Source: DYIU01 sp038326775
GTDB lineage: Bacteria > Actinomycetota > Geothermincolia > Fen-727 > Anoxymicrobiaceae
NCBI GenBank assembly: GCA_038326775.1
Contig: JBBQKJ010000010.1
Location: 1-64,000, forward strand
DNA length: 64,000 bases
Reading direction: 5' to 3'
Position numbers and translations under genes: made by a program. Below, one piece after another: positions 1 to 7,896 of the stretch (position 1 is its first letter; each line of letters opens with the position of its first letter). A model generated the notes under the pieces. That model saw only the letters and a program-made list of their open reading frames with translations. It had not been told where the DNA came from and ran no database searches.

Positions 1-1
1 C

Positions 2-796
2 CAGAATGTACTCTACAGCTTCTTCTCGCTGGGCGTGGTTACCGGACCTCTTCTGTGCTCCACGATAATCAACGACAACACGGCGATGTGGCGTTGGGCT
101 TTCAGGGTTCCCGCCCTTCTGATACTCCCGCTGGCGGTACCGGTTGCCCTTGTGACATTCGAGCGCCTCAAAAACGTGAAGACGCTTTCGCTCGATACTA
201 TCCGCGAGGTTCTGGATCACAAGCGCGTTCTTTTTATCGGGCTCCTTATTGCCATCCTTCTCTATATCGCGGCGGAGAGCGCAGCTTCCATGTGGCTGAT
301 CACCTATCTCGAGGAGGAGCACGGTGTTGTCGCGGGAACGGCGCACTGGGCGCTGACGGGCCTCTGGGTCGGCATCACCCTCGGCCGTATTATATGCGGG
401 TATCTTACGAAACGAATCGACCCATTCCGGGTGCTGGTTTTTCTCTCAGTCGCCTCGGGTTTGACCCTTCTTGTCGCTCCCCTCACCGGCTCGAAAACAG
501 CGGCCTTCATAATGTACCCGCTGCTGGGATTGTTCTACTCCGGCATATACCCGATCCTTATCGGATACGCCTCCTGGTTCCCGCCTGACCTCAACTCCGC
601 GGTGTTCACCGTCTTCCTTGCGGCCGGCGCCGCCGGAGGGGCGGTCCTTCCGTACATGGTGGGCCTCATCAACCAGTTCGCGGGCCTGGTCGTCGGGATG
701 TGCTCGATCTCCCTGGCGCTCTTCGGTGTGGCCGCCTGCCTCTACTGGCTGAAGAGCGAGGTGCTCGGGCAACCCGGCCCCGTGCACGGCGTTTGA
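2..796 (+). CDS. MFS transporter, C-terminal part (5' truncated by window edge)
   Basis: This is an inner-membrane secondary transporter of the major facilitator superfamily; the substrate is not evident. The reading frame is open from base 2, so the start codon lies upstream of the window and only about 264 C-terminal residues are seen. The fragment has several long hydrophobic segments broken by short basic loops. One is an R-G-R-I-I-C-G-Y-L-T-K-R stretch, a typical inter-helix loop of the family. A GTG at 35 is in frame but is probably internal, because the frame before it reads as normal protein. The next gene on the same strand starts about 90 bases downstream. Family call is firm; function is open. 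Confidence 0.75.
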   Translation, partial: QNVLYSFFSLGVVTGPLLCSTIINDNTAMWRWAFRVPALLILPLAVPVALVTFERLKNVKTLSLDTIREVLDHKRVLFIGLLIAILLYIAAESAASMWLITYLEEEHGVVAGTAHWALTGLWVGITLGRIICGYLTKRIDPFRVLVFLSVASGLTLLVAPLTGSKTAAFIMYPLLGLFYSGIYPILIGYASWFPPDLNSAVFTVFLAAGAAGGAVLPYMVGLINQFAGLVVGMCSISLALFGVAACLYWLKSEVLGQPGPVHGV

Positions 797-886
797 CCCC
801 GGCTCGACGCCGGTGGCTTCACGCTTCCCTCTGTTCCTGCTATTGTAGTTACCGGTTTCAATCTTGCGAGAAAGAGGGTGTTTGCT

Positions 887-2092
887 TTGAACGAGCTTTC
901 TCTAGGGGACTTCTTCGACCTGGAATCCTGCGACTACTGTGGTGACTGCCTGTCCACCTGTCCCGAGCTTGGAAGCAGTATCATCGACCCGAAAGCAGCC
1001 ATCCGGGCGCTCGCGGGGGGGCTCTACGTCAAGGAGGTCCTTGAGAAGTGCAGCTCGTGCATGACCTGCAGCGTCACCTGCCCCAGGGGCTGCAACCCTT
1101 ACGGGCTCATCCTCTACCGCTGGTTCGAGCGGGCGAGAGAGAAGGCCTACCCCGTGAGAGCCGGCCTGGTCATGCCGCTCGAGCCGAAAAACGCCTGGCA
1201 GAACATCATGCGCAACCTTCCCGCCGACGAGAGGTCGATGCTTGAAGTGTGGGGTGACATGGAGCGCGATGAGCTCAAAGCAAAGGCGCTGTTCGCGGGC
1301 TGTAACCTCCAGATACTTCCCTATATCGCAGGCTCGAGCCTTTTTTCAGAGCTCCCGATCTTCGGCCGGCCCGACCTCTGCTGCGGAGAGGTCTATTACC
1401 GCATGGGAGCCCTCGACAAGGTCCAACAGGTGTCCGACAACCTTACGGCCGCTTACGCCGAGACCGAGATGAAGGAGGTCGTGGCCTACTGCCAGGCCTG
1501 CTACAACATATTGAAGAACGTCTTGCCCAGTCGCTTCGGCGCGCGCTTCCCGTTCGAGGTCTCCTACTATGGCGATATCCTTGCAGACAGGGTCCTCTCC
1601 GGAGAACTCGATGTCAAAGACAAGCTGAAGGGCATGTCTGTCACCTTGCAGGACCCGTGCCACTCCAAGCTGCTGGGCAAGGATTTCCGGTCACGACCGC
1701 GGCGGATCCTTGAGCACCTCGGCTGCGAGGTACGGGAGATGAAGCATAACCAGGAGATGTCGCTCTGCTGCGGCCTGGGTCACGGGGCGGCCCGTCAGAA
1801 CCCCTTTGACATGTGGTTCGGAATCATGAGAAGACTGAGGGAGGCACGAGCAACAAAAGCAGACGCCCTTGTGGTCTACTGCAACTCCTGCGACCTGCTC
1901 TTCAGTGTGGGAACGCAGGTCACACCGTTTCTGATACCCGTTCGCCACCTGAACGAACTGGTTGCCCAAGCGCTCGGCGAGACCCTCCCCCGCCGCAACC
2001 TCAAGCGCGCTCGCTCCATGATAATCGAGCTCTTCATCAAGGGAGCGCCGTCACTTTTGTCACGCAAACGATTTCAGCCGGTAAATGATTAG
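887..2092 (+). CDS. HdrD/GlpC-like Fe-S oxidoreductase with CCG domains
   Basis: A probable cytoplasmic electron-transfer protein of the heterodisulfide reductase D / glycerol-3-phosphate dehydrogenase C type. An N-terminal ferredoxin-like part has two Cys sets (C15, C18, C21, C25 and C55, C58, C61, C65) for two [4Fe-4S] clusters. Two cysteine-rich CCG-type segments follow (LCCGEVYYRMG and LCCGLGHG, with DPCHSK between them). The start is taken as TTG at 887, 8 bases after an AGAGGG ribosome site; a GTG at 878 is in frame but overlaps that site. It follows the MFS gene on the same strand and converges on the gene at 2111. The redox partner is unknown. Confidence 0.7.
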   Translation: MNELSLGDFFDLESCDYCGDCLSTCPELGSSIIDPKAAIRALAGGLYVKEVLEKCSSCMTCSVTCPRGCNPYGLILYRWFERAREKAYPVRAGLVMPLEPKNAWQNIMRNLPADERSMLEVWGDMERDELKAKALFAGCNLQILPYIAGSSLFSELPIFGRPDLCCGEVYYRMGALDKVQQVSDNLTAAYAETEMKEVVAYCQACYNILKNVLPSRFGARFPFEVSYYGDILADRVLSGELDVKDKLKGMSVTLQDPCHSKLLGKDFRSRPRRILEHLGCEVREMKHNQEMSLCCGLGHGAARQNPFDMWFGIMRRLREARATKADALVVYCNSCDLLFSVGTQVTPFLIPVRHLNELVAQALGETLPRRNLKRARSMIIELFIKGAPSLLSRKRFQPVND

Positions 2093-2110
2093 CCGGACAG
2101 CGCAACGGGG

Positions 2111-2728
2111 TCATACAGGGGAGACCTGACGCAACTTCCACTCGCCGTTTTCCTTCACCAGGTACATACCCCAGGTGACCTTAGAGCCATCCTTCAACGT
2201 GACGCTCATGACGATCTTGGCCCCCCCGCCGTAGCTCACATCAACGCTCGTGGTGTACCACTTCTCAATCTCTCCGGCGAGCGCCTGCACTTTCGTCTCG
2301 AAACCAGCGCGGGTCTCTTCTTTCCGGGTTTCCTCTGCAAGGTATCCCCAGGCCGTCGAGATATTGCCTTTGCTGAGAGCCTGAACGTAGTCGTTCGCAA
2401 CGTCCGCGGGCGCTCCAATGACATTCATGAAGAAAACGACAAACAGGACTACTGTTAGGATGATGAGCAATACCGCTCCGATTCCCAGGCCGATAGCGAC
2501 CTTTGCCCCCTTTGACATGCCCTTCTTGCGTTGTGGAGTCCCGGAAGCAGCCGGCGGTAACGGTGTTCCAGGCGGCGGCGCGGCTCCCGGCGCCAGGGGT
2601 GGCGCGGAAGATTGAGAGGCTCCCGCAGATTCAAGCGGACTCGAGGCTTCCTGAACCTGTGCCCCGCATCGCGGACAAAACTTGTTGCCCTCAGGCAACT
2701 GGCTACCGCATTTCTGGCATGCTGGCAC
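2111..2728 (-). CDS. Zinc-ribbon, single-pass membrane protein with C-terminal lumazine-binding/DUF4878-like fold
   Basis: 205 residues. The N-terminus carries a CxxC...CxxC zinc ribbon (C-Q-K-C and C-P-R-C), followed by a Pro/Ala/Ser-rich linker, one strong transmembrane segment at about residues 77-101, and an extracytoplasmic domain of about 100 residues. That domain resembles small NTF2-like/DUF4878 domains (YVQALSKGN... then VTWGMYLVKENGEWKL). The start is GTG at 2728, directly after the stop codon of the upstream gene and behind AGGAGG, so translation is probably coupled. Function is unknown; a membrane-anchored stress or envelope protein is plausible. Confidence 0.6.
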   Translation of the reverse strand: MPACQKCGSQLPEGNKFCPRCGAQVQEASSPLESAGASQSSAPPLAPGAAPPPGTPLPPAASGTPQRKKGMSKGAKVAIGLGIGAVLLIILTVVLFVVFFMNVIGAPADVANDYVQALSKGNISTAWGYLAEETRKEETRAGFETKVQALAGEIEKWYTTSVDVSYGGGAKIVMSVTLKDGSKVTWGMYLVKENGEWKLRQVSPV

Positions 2729-2729
2729 C

Positions 2730-2942
2730 TTACTCCTCCTTCCTGCGCTCCCCGAGCTTTCTCACCTGGCCCGGTTCATAGAAGCTTTGCATCGTATCCA
2801 CGCTTGGGTGCAGCCCACACTTGGGACAAAGGTTGATGTTCCCGGGGATTGGGGTCCGGCAGTTCTCGCAGACCTCTCCCTCGTGCTCTTTGAGAATCTC
2901 CTCCAGGTTCTTCTTCTTTTTCTCTTTCTTTTTACCGAACAT
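2730..2942 (-). CDS. Small zinc-ribbon protein
   Basis: A 70-residue basic protein. It starts with a lysine-rich stretch (KKKEKKKKN) and has a CxxC...CxxC zinc ribbon in the middle (C-E-N-C and C-P-K-C). The ATG at 2942 is preceded by GGAGAG at normal spacing; a longer frame reaching 3113 has no such site and is not credible. Its TAA is one base before the GTG of the next gene, which also carries a zinc ribbon, so the two form a coupled pair. No function can be assigned. Confidence 0.6.
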   Translation of the reverse strand: MFGKKKEKKKKNLEEILKEHEGEVCENCRTPIPGNINLCPKCGLHPSVDTMQSFYEPGQVRKLGERRKEE

Positions 2943-3168
2943 GCTTGCTCTCCTTATTCCAGACTCTTTCGATCCAACTACTAATTCTATCCGATACCGG
3001 AGCATCCTCCCCGGTCCCTTGGCGGGCGACCCGCGCACCCATTCAGATTTCGAGGTCATGCCCCTGGAGATAAGTCCAGGTACGTGCCAAGTCGAAAAAA
3101 GGACGGGCTCCAAACATTGCCCATCCTTTTCCTTAAAGGCTCCGTTGTGCGCTTTAACTACTGAAAGG

Positions 3169-4749
3169 CTATACCTTCATGATCTCCCATGCTGCTTCCT
3201 TGTCGAGTTCGGTGACTAGCGGTATCCCGCTAATCCGCGAAGCCTCTTCGGTAAGAGCCGCTATGTCGTCCCTGGCTACGTACTCAAGCGCGAATTTCCG
3301 GGCGCCCGCCATGAGCTGCCTGAGGCCCTGAGCCAGCCTCTCGTAATAGGTGTATACGCCAATGGCACCCGGGTGTTGGCTCTCGAAATCATCGCCGAAT
3401 GTGTCTCGCAGGTGAACCCCAGTAACGAAGACCTCGTCCATCGAGGTGCCAAAGCGCTCGATGTAGACGGGGAGGTCTCCCTCCATCACGCGGTTGCCTA
3501 TGGTCTTGCCTACCATGGCAGCGGCAAGTGACGATCTCGCCATGCCGATAGCCTTGACGTAGGGAGCGCCCAGCGCGAAGGCTTTGAACATCTGGTCCTC
3601 CATGGTCAGGCCACCTGCGAACACCACGTCAGGCACGTACTTGCCCTGCTTTGCGAGGTAGTCCACGTACTCGTAGGTGAGGCTGCAGAGCTCTATGGTC
3701 GGAACTCCCCACTCGTTCATCATGCGCCAGGGGCTCATCCCCGTGCCGCCGCCGGCTCCGTCCACGGTAAGCATGTCTATCCTGTTGTCGGAGGCGTACC
3801 TGACCGCGCGGGCCAGGTCCACAGGGCGGTAGGCTCCCGTCTTCAGGAAAACCCTCTTTGCGCCCATGTCGCGCATCTCCTGCACGCCGGATGCGAAGCC
3901 GTCCTCGGTAACCATGCCAAGGCGTGAATGCCTCTCGAAGTCTTTGACGCCTCCGAGTTCGAAAGACTCGACAACCTCCGGGTCATCCGGGTCGGGCAGT
4001 ACGATATAGCCCTTGCCCTTCATCTCGCGTGCCTTGTTGATATTTTTGAGCCTGACCTCCCCACCGATGTCCTTTGCGCCCTGGCCCCACTTGAGCTCGA
4101 CCGTCTCGACACCGAGGTCCTCCAACACATAGCGCGGGACCCCGAGGTTGGTGTCCTCGACATTGAACTGAACGACGATGTCACCATATCCAGCGAGCTG
4201 CCAGTCGCGGTAAGTCTTGATACGGCTCTCCATATCAGGCGACTTCTTTATCTTGCCCTTCTCAATGACAGAGTCGTCATCCATACCGCAAACGTTCTCA
4301 CCTATGGTCAGGATGCAGCCGGATATGGCGGTGCCAACTGCCAGGCCGTCCCAGTTCCTCTTGGCCACGTAGGTGGAACCCAGCCCGGGTACCACGATAG
4401 GGACCTTCAGCTTTATGGGGTTCTTGTCCCCTATGGTGGTCTCGAGGTCAACCGCGGTGAACACCGCGTGCTCGCTGTCGGCAGGGACACCGTATGCGCC
4501 AACCGCGCTTCCCATGATGTTGAAATGCGAGAAGTCGACCGGGTACTCCTTCTCGGACGCCGCTGTCATGATCCCGAACGGCTGCGGGTATATGCACTCC
4601 GCTCCCCGGATGGCGGATTTGCCTATCTCACACATCCCGATGCAGCCCTCCACGCAGGTGGCGCACATACCGCTGAAAGGACTTACGCTGTCGGGGGTGC
4701 GGTTCTTCGAAAGGGTCGCCGCGGACCTGTTCAACCTGGTAATGGACAT
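3169..4749 (-). CDS. Divergent FMN-binding glutamate synthase-like oxidoreductase with N-terminal Cys cluster
   Basis: 526 residues. The central and C-terminal part follows the FMN-binding (beta/alpha)8 domain of glutamate synthase, including a glycine-rich GAGGGTGMSP phosphate-binding loop near residue 325. It has no glutamine amidotransferase domain, no GXGXG domain, and lacks the three-Cys 3Fe-4S motif of true glutamate synthases. Instead the N-terminus has C29, C32, C36, C40 (plus C52), which could hold a [4Fe-4S] cluster. It is the third gene of an operon with a NuoE-NuoF fusion and a HoxU-like protein, so NAD(P)H-linked electrons probably reach its FMN. The substrate is unknown; glutamate formation from ammonia or another reaction are both possible. 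Confidence 0.7.
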   Translation of the reverse strand: MSITRLNRSAATLSKNRTPDSVSPFSGMCATCVEGCIGMCEIGKSAIRGAECIYPQPFGIMTAASEKEYPVDFSHFNIMGSAVGAYGVPADSEHAVFTAVDLETTIGDKNPIKLKVPIVVPGLGSTYVAKRNWDGLAVGTAISGCILTIGENVCGMDDDSVIEKGKIKKSPDMESRIKTYRDWQLAGYGDIVVQFNVEDTNLGVPRYVLEDLGVETVELKWGQGAKDIGGEVRLKNINKAREMKGKGYIVLPDPDDPEVVESFELGGVKDFERHSRLGMVTEDGFASGVQEMRDMGAKRVFLKTGAYRPVDLARAVRYASDNRIDMLTVDGAGGGTGMSPWRMMNEWGVPTIELCSLTYEYVDYLAKQGKYVPDVVFAGGLTMEDQMFKAFALGAPYVKAIGMARSSLAAAMVGKTIGNRVMEGDLPVYIERFGTSMDEVFVTGVHLRDTFGDDFESQHPGAIGVYTYYERLAQGLRQLMAGARKFALEYVARDDIAALTEEASRISGIPLVTELDKEAAWEIMKV

Positions 4750-4770
4750 TTCTGCTTGATCCTCCTTGTT

Positions 4771-5394
4771 CTAGTCCCCAGAGGGGAACGGGTCTAGCCG
4801 CACCGCGTCGAGGCATGCATTGCAGAGCTCTCCCGGCTGCATCGGCCCCATGCAGGGAAGCTCGCACACCGGGCATACATAGAGGCACGCGCCGCACTCG
4901 CGGCACGCCTCCGGGGTTTTGTGGAAAGGCATCGATACTTCGCGCTCGATTCCCCTGTGGGCAAACGAGATGGCTCCTCCCTGCATCTGCTCGTCGCACA
5001 TGCGCACGCACAGGCCGCATAGGATGCAGTTCCTGTCCTCGCTCTTGAACCTGATTTTGGTCACACCGTACTCGGACGCGAGGCACTGCAGGGTCCTCGA
5101 GTTGGGGGTGGTGGCCAGCATTAACTCGATTATTATCTTGCGTGCCTTCATGACGCGCTCAGTCTTGGTCTTTACCCTCATGCCTTCCTCTACCGGGCAG
5201 GAGCAGGATGCTACAAGCCTCGAGCGGGCGCCGCGCTTGACCTCCACGACGCAGAGGCGGCAGGCGCTGTAAGGAGAAAGGCCTTCCCGGTAACACAGAG
5301 TCGGGATATCGACCCCGTAGTAGACCGCTGCTTCGAGGAGTGTCCAGCCTTCCTCTGCTTCCACATGCTGTCCGTCAATAATCAGGTTTACCAC
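4771..5394 (-). CDS. HoxU/NuoG-like Fe-S electron-transfer subunit
   Basis: 207 residues resembling the N-terminal part of NuoG, or HoxU of bidirectional hydrogenases. A plant-type [2Fe-2S] domain comes first (C34, then CRLC near residue 46, and a later Cys near 63). Two [4Fe-4S] sets follow (CILCGLCVRMC near residue 122 and CRECGACLYVC near 165), with further cysteines at the C-terminus. The His-ligated cluster motif of full NuoG is not seen, and there is no H-cluster or molybdopterin domain. It starts 4 bases after the stop of the NuoEF fusion and ends about 20 bases before the FMN protein. Its likely role is wiring electrons between these two. Confidence 0.75.
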   Translation of the reverse strand: MVNLIIDGQHVEAEEGWTLLEAAVYYGVDIPTLCYREGLSPYSACRLCVVEVKRGARSRLVASCSCPVEEGMRVKTKTERVMKARKIIIELMLATTPNSRTLQCLASEYGVTKIRFKSEDRNCILCGLCVRMCDEQMQGGAISFAHRGIEREVSMPFHKTPEACRECGACLYVCPVCELPCMGPMQPGELCNACLDAVRLDPFPSGD

Positions 5395-5398
5395 GACA

Positions 5399-7759
5399 TC
5401 ACTTCCTCACGACCGCATCGAACTCGCACACATCAAAGCAGATCCCACACTTGTCACACTTCGACCCGTCAATGGTATGCGTCTCCTTCTTGTCTCCGGC
5501 AATGGCGCCAGACGGGCACTGTTTCAAGCATCTCACGCAGCCAGTGCACGCCTCGGCGTCGATACTGTAGCTGATCAACGCTCGGCAGACCCCCGCCCGG
5601 CAGCGTTTCTCATCGATGTGCTCTCGGTACTCCTCGGCGAAATAACGAATAGTCGATAGAACCGGCGTCGGCGCGGTCTGCCCGAGGCCGCACAGCGAGG
5701 TGTCTTTCACTGCCTCCGCGAGCTCCTCGAGCAGCGCCAGTTGCTCCATGGTGCCGTTGCCCTCGGTTATGTCTTTGATGATCGTCGTCATGTGCTTAAT
5801 CCCCTCCCTGCAGGGGGTGCACTTGCCGCACGACTCATCGCCCAGAAAACGGAGAAAGTACCGCGCGATATCAACCATACAGGTGTCCTCGTCCATGACT
5901 ATCATGCCGCCGGAACCCATCATCGACCCGACTTCGTACAACCTATCGAAGTCGACCGGTATATCTATCAACGACTCGGGTATGCATCCGCCGGACGGTC
6001 CGCCGGTCTGCACTGCCTTGAAAGCTTTTCCTTTGGGGACGCCCCCGCCGATGTCGTAGATTATCTCTCGCAACGTGATGCCCATAGGCACCTCGACAAG
6101 CCCGGTGTTTCTTATCTTTCCGACAAGAGAGAATATCTTTGTGCCCTTGCTGTCCTCAGTCCCGATGGAAGCGTATTTCTCCGCTCCGTCATTGATGATC
6201 AAGGGGACGTTAGCCCAGGTCTCGACGTTGTTCAAATTCGTCGGCCTTAGGTAGAGACCCCTCACAGCGGTATGGATGTATTTCTCGCGCGGCTCGCCAA
6301 TTCGGCCCTCGATGGATGCCATCAGCGCAGTCGATTCGCCGCAAACGAAGGCGCCACCACCCCTGCTCACCCCGACATGGAAATTGAAACCTGAGCCCAG
6401 GATATTATCCCCCAGGAGACCTATTTCCTCTGCCTGCTTGATGGCGTTTGTCACGCTCTGGACCGCAAGCGGGTACTCGTTGCGCACATAGATATAGCCG
6501 TTAGTGGCGCCTATAGCGTATGCGCCGATTACTATACCCTCGAGGACACTGTGAGGGTTGCCCTCGAGCAAGCAACGGTCCATGAACGCTCCCGGGTCTC
6601 CCTCGTCGGCGTTGCAGAGCACGTACTTGACACCGTCGACGCTGCGCGCCTTACGACATGCTTTCCATTTGTCGGCCGCGGGGAATCCTCCGCCGCCGCG
6701 CCCGCGCAGGCCTGCCTTCTCGACCTCGTCGATTATCTGCTCGGGCTCCATCGCGAAAAGCGCCTTAGCAAGCCCCGCGTATCCCCCGCGGGCGATGTAG
6801 TCCTCTATCATGTAGGGGTCGATCTCGCTGTTGTGCCCCAATATCTGGCGCACCTGCTTGGCGTAGAACGGTACCTGGTCCTCGTGCACAACCTTATTGC
6901 CTGTGCCGGGGTCCTCGTATAGCAGACGCTCAACCACTTTCCCGCTGATCAGCGTCTCCGATACAATCTCAGAGGCGTCTTCCCGTGAAACGTTCTGGTA
7001 AAAGATGTTTTCGGGCTTTACCACTACAACAGGGCCCCTCTCACAGAACCCGTGACAGCCAGTCCTCCTCACAATCACCTTGCTGTCAAGACCGGCCTTC
7101 TCGATCTCGTCCTCAAGAGCGCCAACCACTTCCTGGCTGCCAACCGCCAGGCAGCCCGGGCCGGAGCAGATGGAGATACTGGTTGATCCCGGGTACCGGA
7201 CCTTCCTTGCCGCCTCGCGGAATGCCTCGAGCTGTGCGATTGTCCCAAGGCGACCCACTGGCGCTTCCTCGAGCTCGACCAGACCTTGCTGGTAGGTCTT
7301 GAGAACCCTCGGGACCTTGGCGGCGTTCATCTCTCCGTAGTAAGTGCCGTCGACCACCATTATCGGCCCCATGGCGCAGGCGCCCAGGCAGTTCACAGTC
7401 TCCACGGTGAAAAGCATGTCTTCTGTCGTGCCGCCGGGCTCGACATCGAGGTAGCGACATGTCTCCTCGAGTAGGCCGGTTGAGTTCCTGACGTGACACG
7501 CCGTTCCCATGCATACGGTCACTACGTGCTCCCCTTTGGGCGTCATTGAGAAAGACGTGTAGAACGTAGCTATCCCGTAAATATCGGTGACCGGGATGTC
7601 CATGAGCGCAGCGATGTCCCGAAGTGCCTGTTCGGGCAGATAGCTGTACTCATTCTGCACCTCGTGCAGTATGAACGTCAGCCTGCTCCTGTCGGCGCCA
7701 TGGCTCTTCACCAAGTTTTCCACGAAACTTGCCATGCTCTCGGTCTTTGTATCTGCCAT
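5399..7759 (-). CDS. NuoE-NuoF fusion, NAD(P)H-oxidising FMN/Fe-S subunit (HydB/Bfu-like)
   Basis: 786 residues. Residues 1-160 are a NuoE/24-kDa domain with [2Fe-2S] ligands (CMGTAC and CLGAC). A second thioredoxin-like [2Fe-2S] domain follows (CSGPGC and CHGFC, about 190-260). Then comes the NuoF body with the FMN/NADH loop GLRGRGGGGFP, the NADEGDPGAF motif and the SCGKCTPCR cluster site, and finally a two-cluster ferredoxin tail (CTGCVRCLKQC and CDKCGICFDVC). This layout is that of HydC plus HydB of electron-bifurcating hydrogenases, fused. The ATG at 7759 follows AGGAAGGGA; an upstream in-frame extension runs through a terminator hairpin and is rejected. No hydrogenase catalytic gene is nearby. 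Confidence 0.85.
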   Translation of the reverse strand: MADTKTESMASFVENLVKSHGADRSRLTFILHEVQNEYSYLPEQALRDIAALMDIPVTDIYGIATFYTSFSMTPKGEHVVTVCMGTACHVRNSTGLLEETCRYLDVEPGGTTEDMLFTVETVNCLGACAMGPIMVVDGTYYGEMNAAKVPRVLKTYQQGLVELEEAPVGRLGTIAQLEAFREAARKVRYPGSTSISICSGPGCLAVGSQEVVGALEDEIEKAGLDSKVIVRRTGCHGFCERGPVVVVKPENIFYQNVSREDASEIVSETLISGKVVERLLYEDPGTGNKVVHEDQVPFYAKQVRQILGHNSEIDPYMIEDYIARGGYAGLAKALFAMEPEQIIDEVEKAGLRGRGGGGFPAADKWKACRKARSVDGVKYVLCNADEGDPGAFMDRCLLEGNPHSVLEGIVIGAYAIGATNGYIYVRNEYPLAVQSVTNAIKQAEEIGLLGDNILGSGFNFHVGVSRGGGAFVCGESTALMASIEGRIGEPREKYIHTAVRGLYLRPTNLNNVETWANVPLIINDGAEKYASIGTEDSKGTKIFSLVGKIRNTGLVEVPMGITLREIIYDIGGGVPKGKAFKAVQTGGPSGGCIPESLIDIPVDFDRLYEVGSMMGSGGMIVMDEDTCMVDIARYFLRFLGDESCGKCTPCREGIKHMTTIIKDITEGNGTMEQLALLEELAEAVKDTSLCGLGQTAPTPVLSTIRYFAEEYREHIDEKRCRAGVCRALISYSIDAEACTGCVRCLKQCPSGAIAGDKKETHTIDGSKCDKCGICFDVCEFDAVVRK

Positions 7760-7773
7760 TGTCCCTTCCTCAT

Positions 7774-7796
7774 AAAAAAAAGACGACTGTCGTCTT
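7774..7796 (-). terminator. Intrinsic terminator in the leader of the NuoEF operon (attenuator)
   Basis: On the minus strand AAGACGAC-A-GTCGTCTT (8-base inverted arms) runs straight into eight T residues, 15 bases before the NuoEF start codon and downstream of a good promoter. A terminator here should stop transcription before the operon unless it is prevented. The upstream TGTCGTC can pair with the 5' arm GACGACA, giving a mutually exclusive structure. Confidence 0.75.
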
Positions 7797-7829
7797 GACG
7801 ACATCGTCTCTGTCCGCACATCTTTGTGC
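7797..7829 (-). promoter_or_regulatory. Candidate ANTAR-target leader hairpins
   Basis: Within the transcribed leader, the minus strand shows CGCAC-AAAGAT-GTGCG. This is a 5-bp stem with a six-base loop having A at position 1 and G at position 4, the pattern reported for ANTAR-protein RNA targets. It is followed by GACGA-TG-TCGTC, whose 3' part can also pair with the terminator's 5' arm. The second hexaloop expected in ANTAR targets is not clear-cut. The gene immediately upstream encodes a GAF-ANTAR protein. Confidence 0.5.
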
Positions 7830-7843
7830 GCCTATCGTCAGCA

Positions 7844-7872
7844 ATAATATGCCAAGAGCCTGCCCAGGTCAA
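7844..7872 (-). promoter_or_regulatory. Promoter of the NuoEF / HoxU-like / GltS-like operon
   Basis: The minus strand has TTGACC (7872-7867), a 17-base spacer and TATTAT (7849-7844). This is close to the vegetative consensus and places the start of transcription near 7837, leaving a leader of about 80 bases before the ATG at 7759. Confidence 0.65.
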
Positions 7873-7896
7873 GGCATCGAAACAATCACTCAGGCG

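Noticed and set aside
3928..4797. Long plus-strand frame opposite the GltS-like gene
   Set aside because: Antisense shadow of a strongly supported gene; no ribosome site or family similarity. Similar long shadows at 9882-10781, 29694-30659, 33926-34630 and 57804-58697 were dropped for the same reason.
3169..7759. Electron-bifurcating [FeFe]-hydrogenase or formate dehydrogenase operon
   Set aside because: No H-cluster, NiFe or molybdopterin subunit is encoded here; only the NADH and Fe-S subunits plus the GltS-like protein.
7760..7819. Upstream extension of the NuoEF fusion
   Set aside because: These codons run through the terminator hairpin and T tract; the ATG at 7759 has a proper ribosome site.
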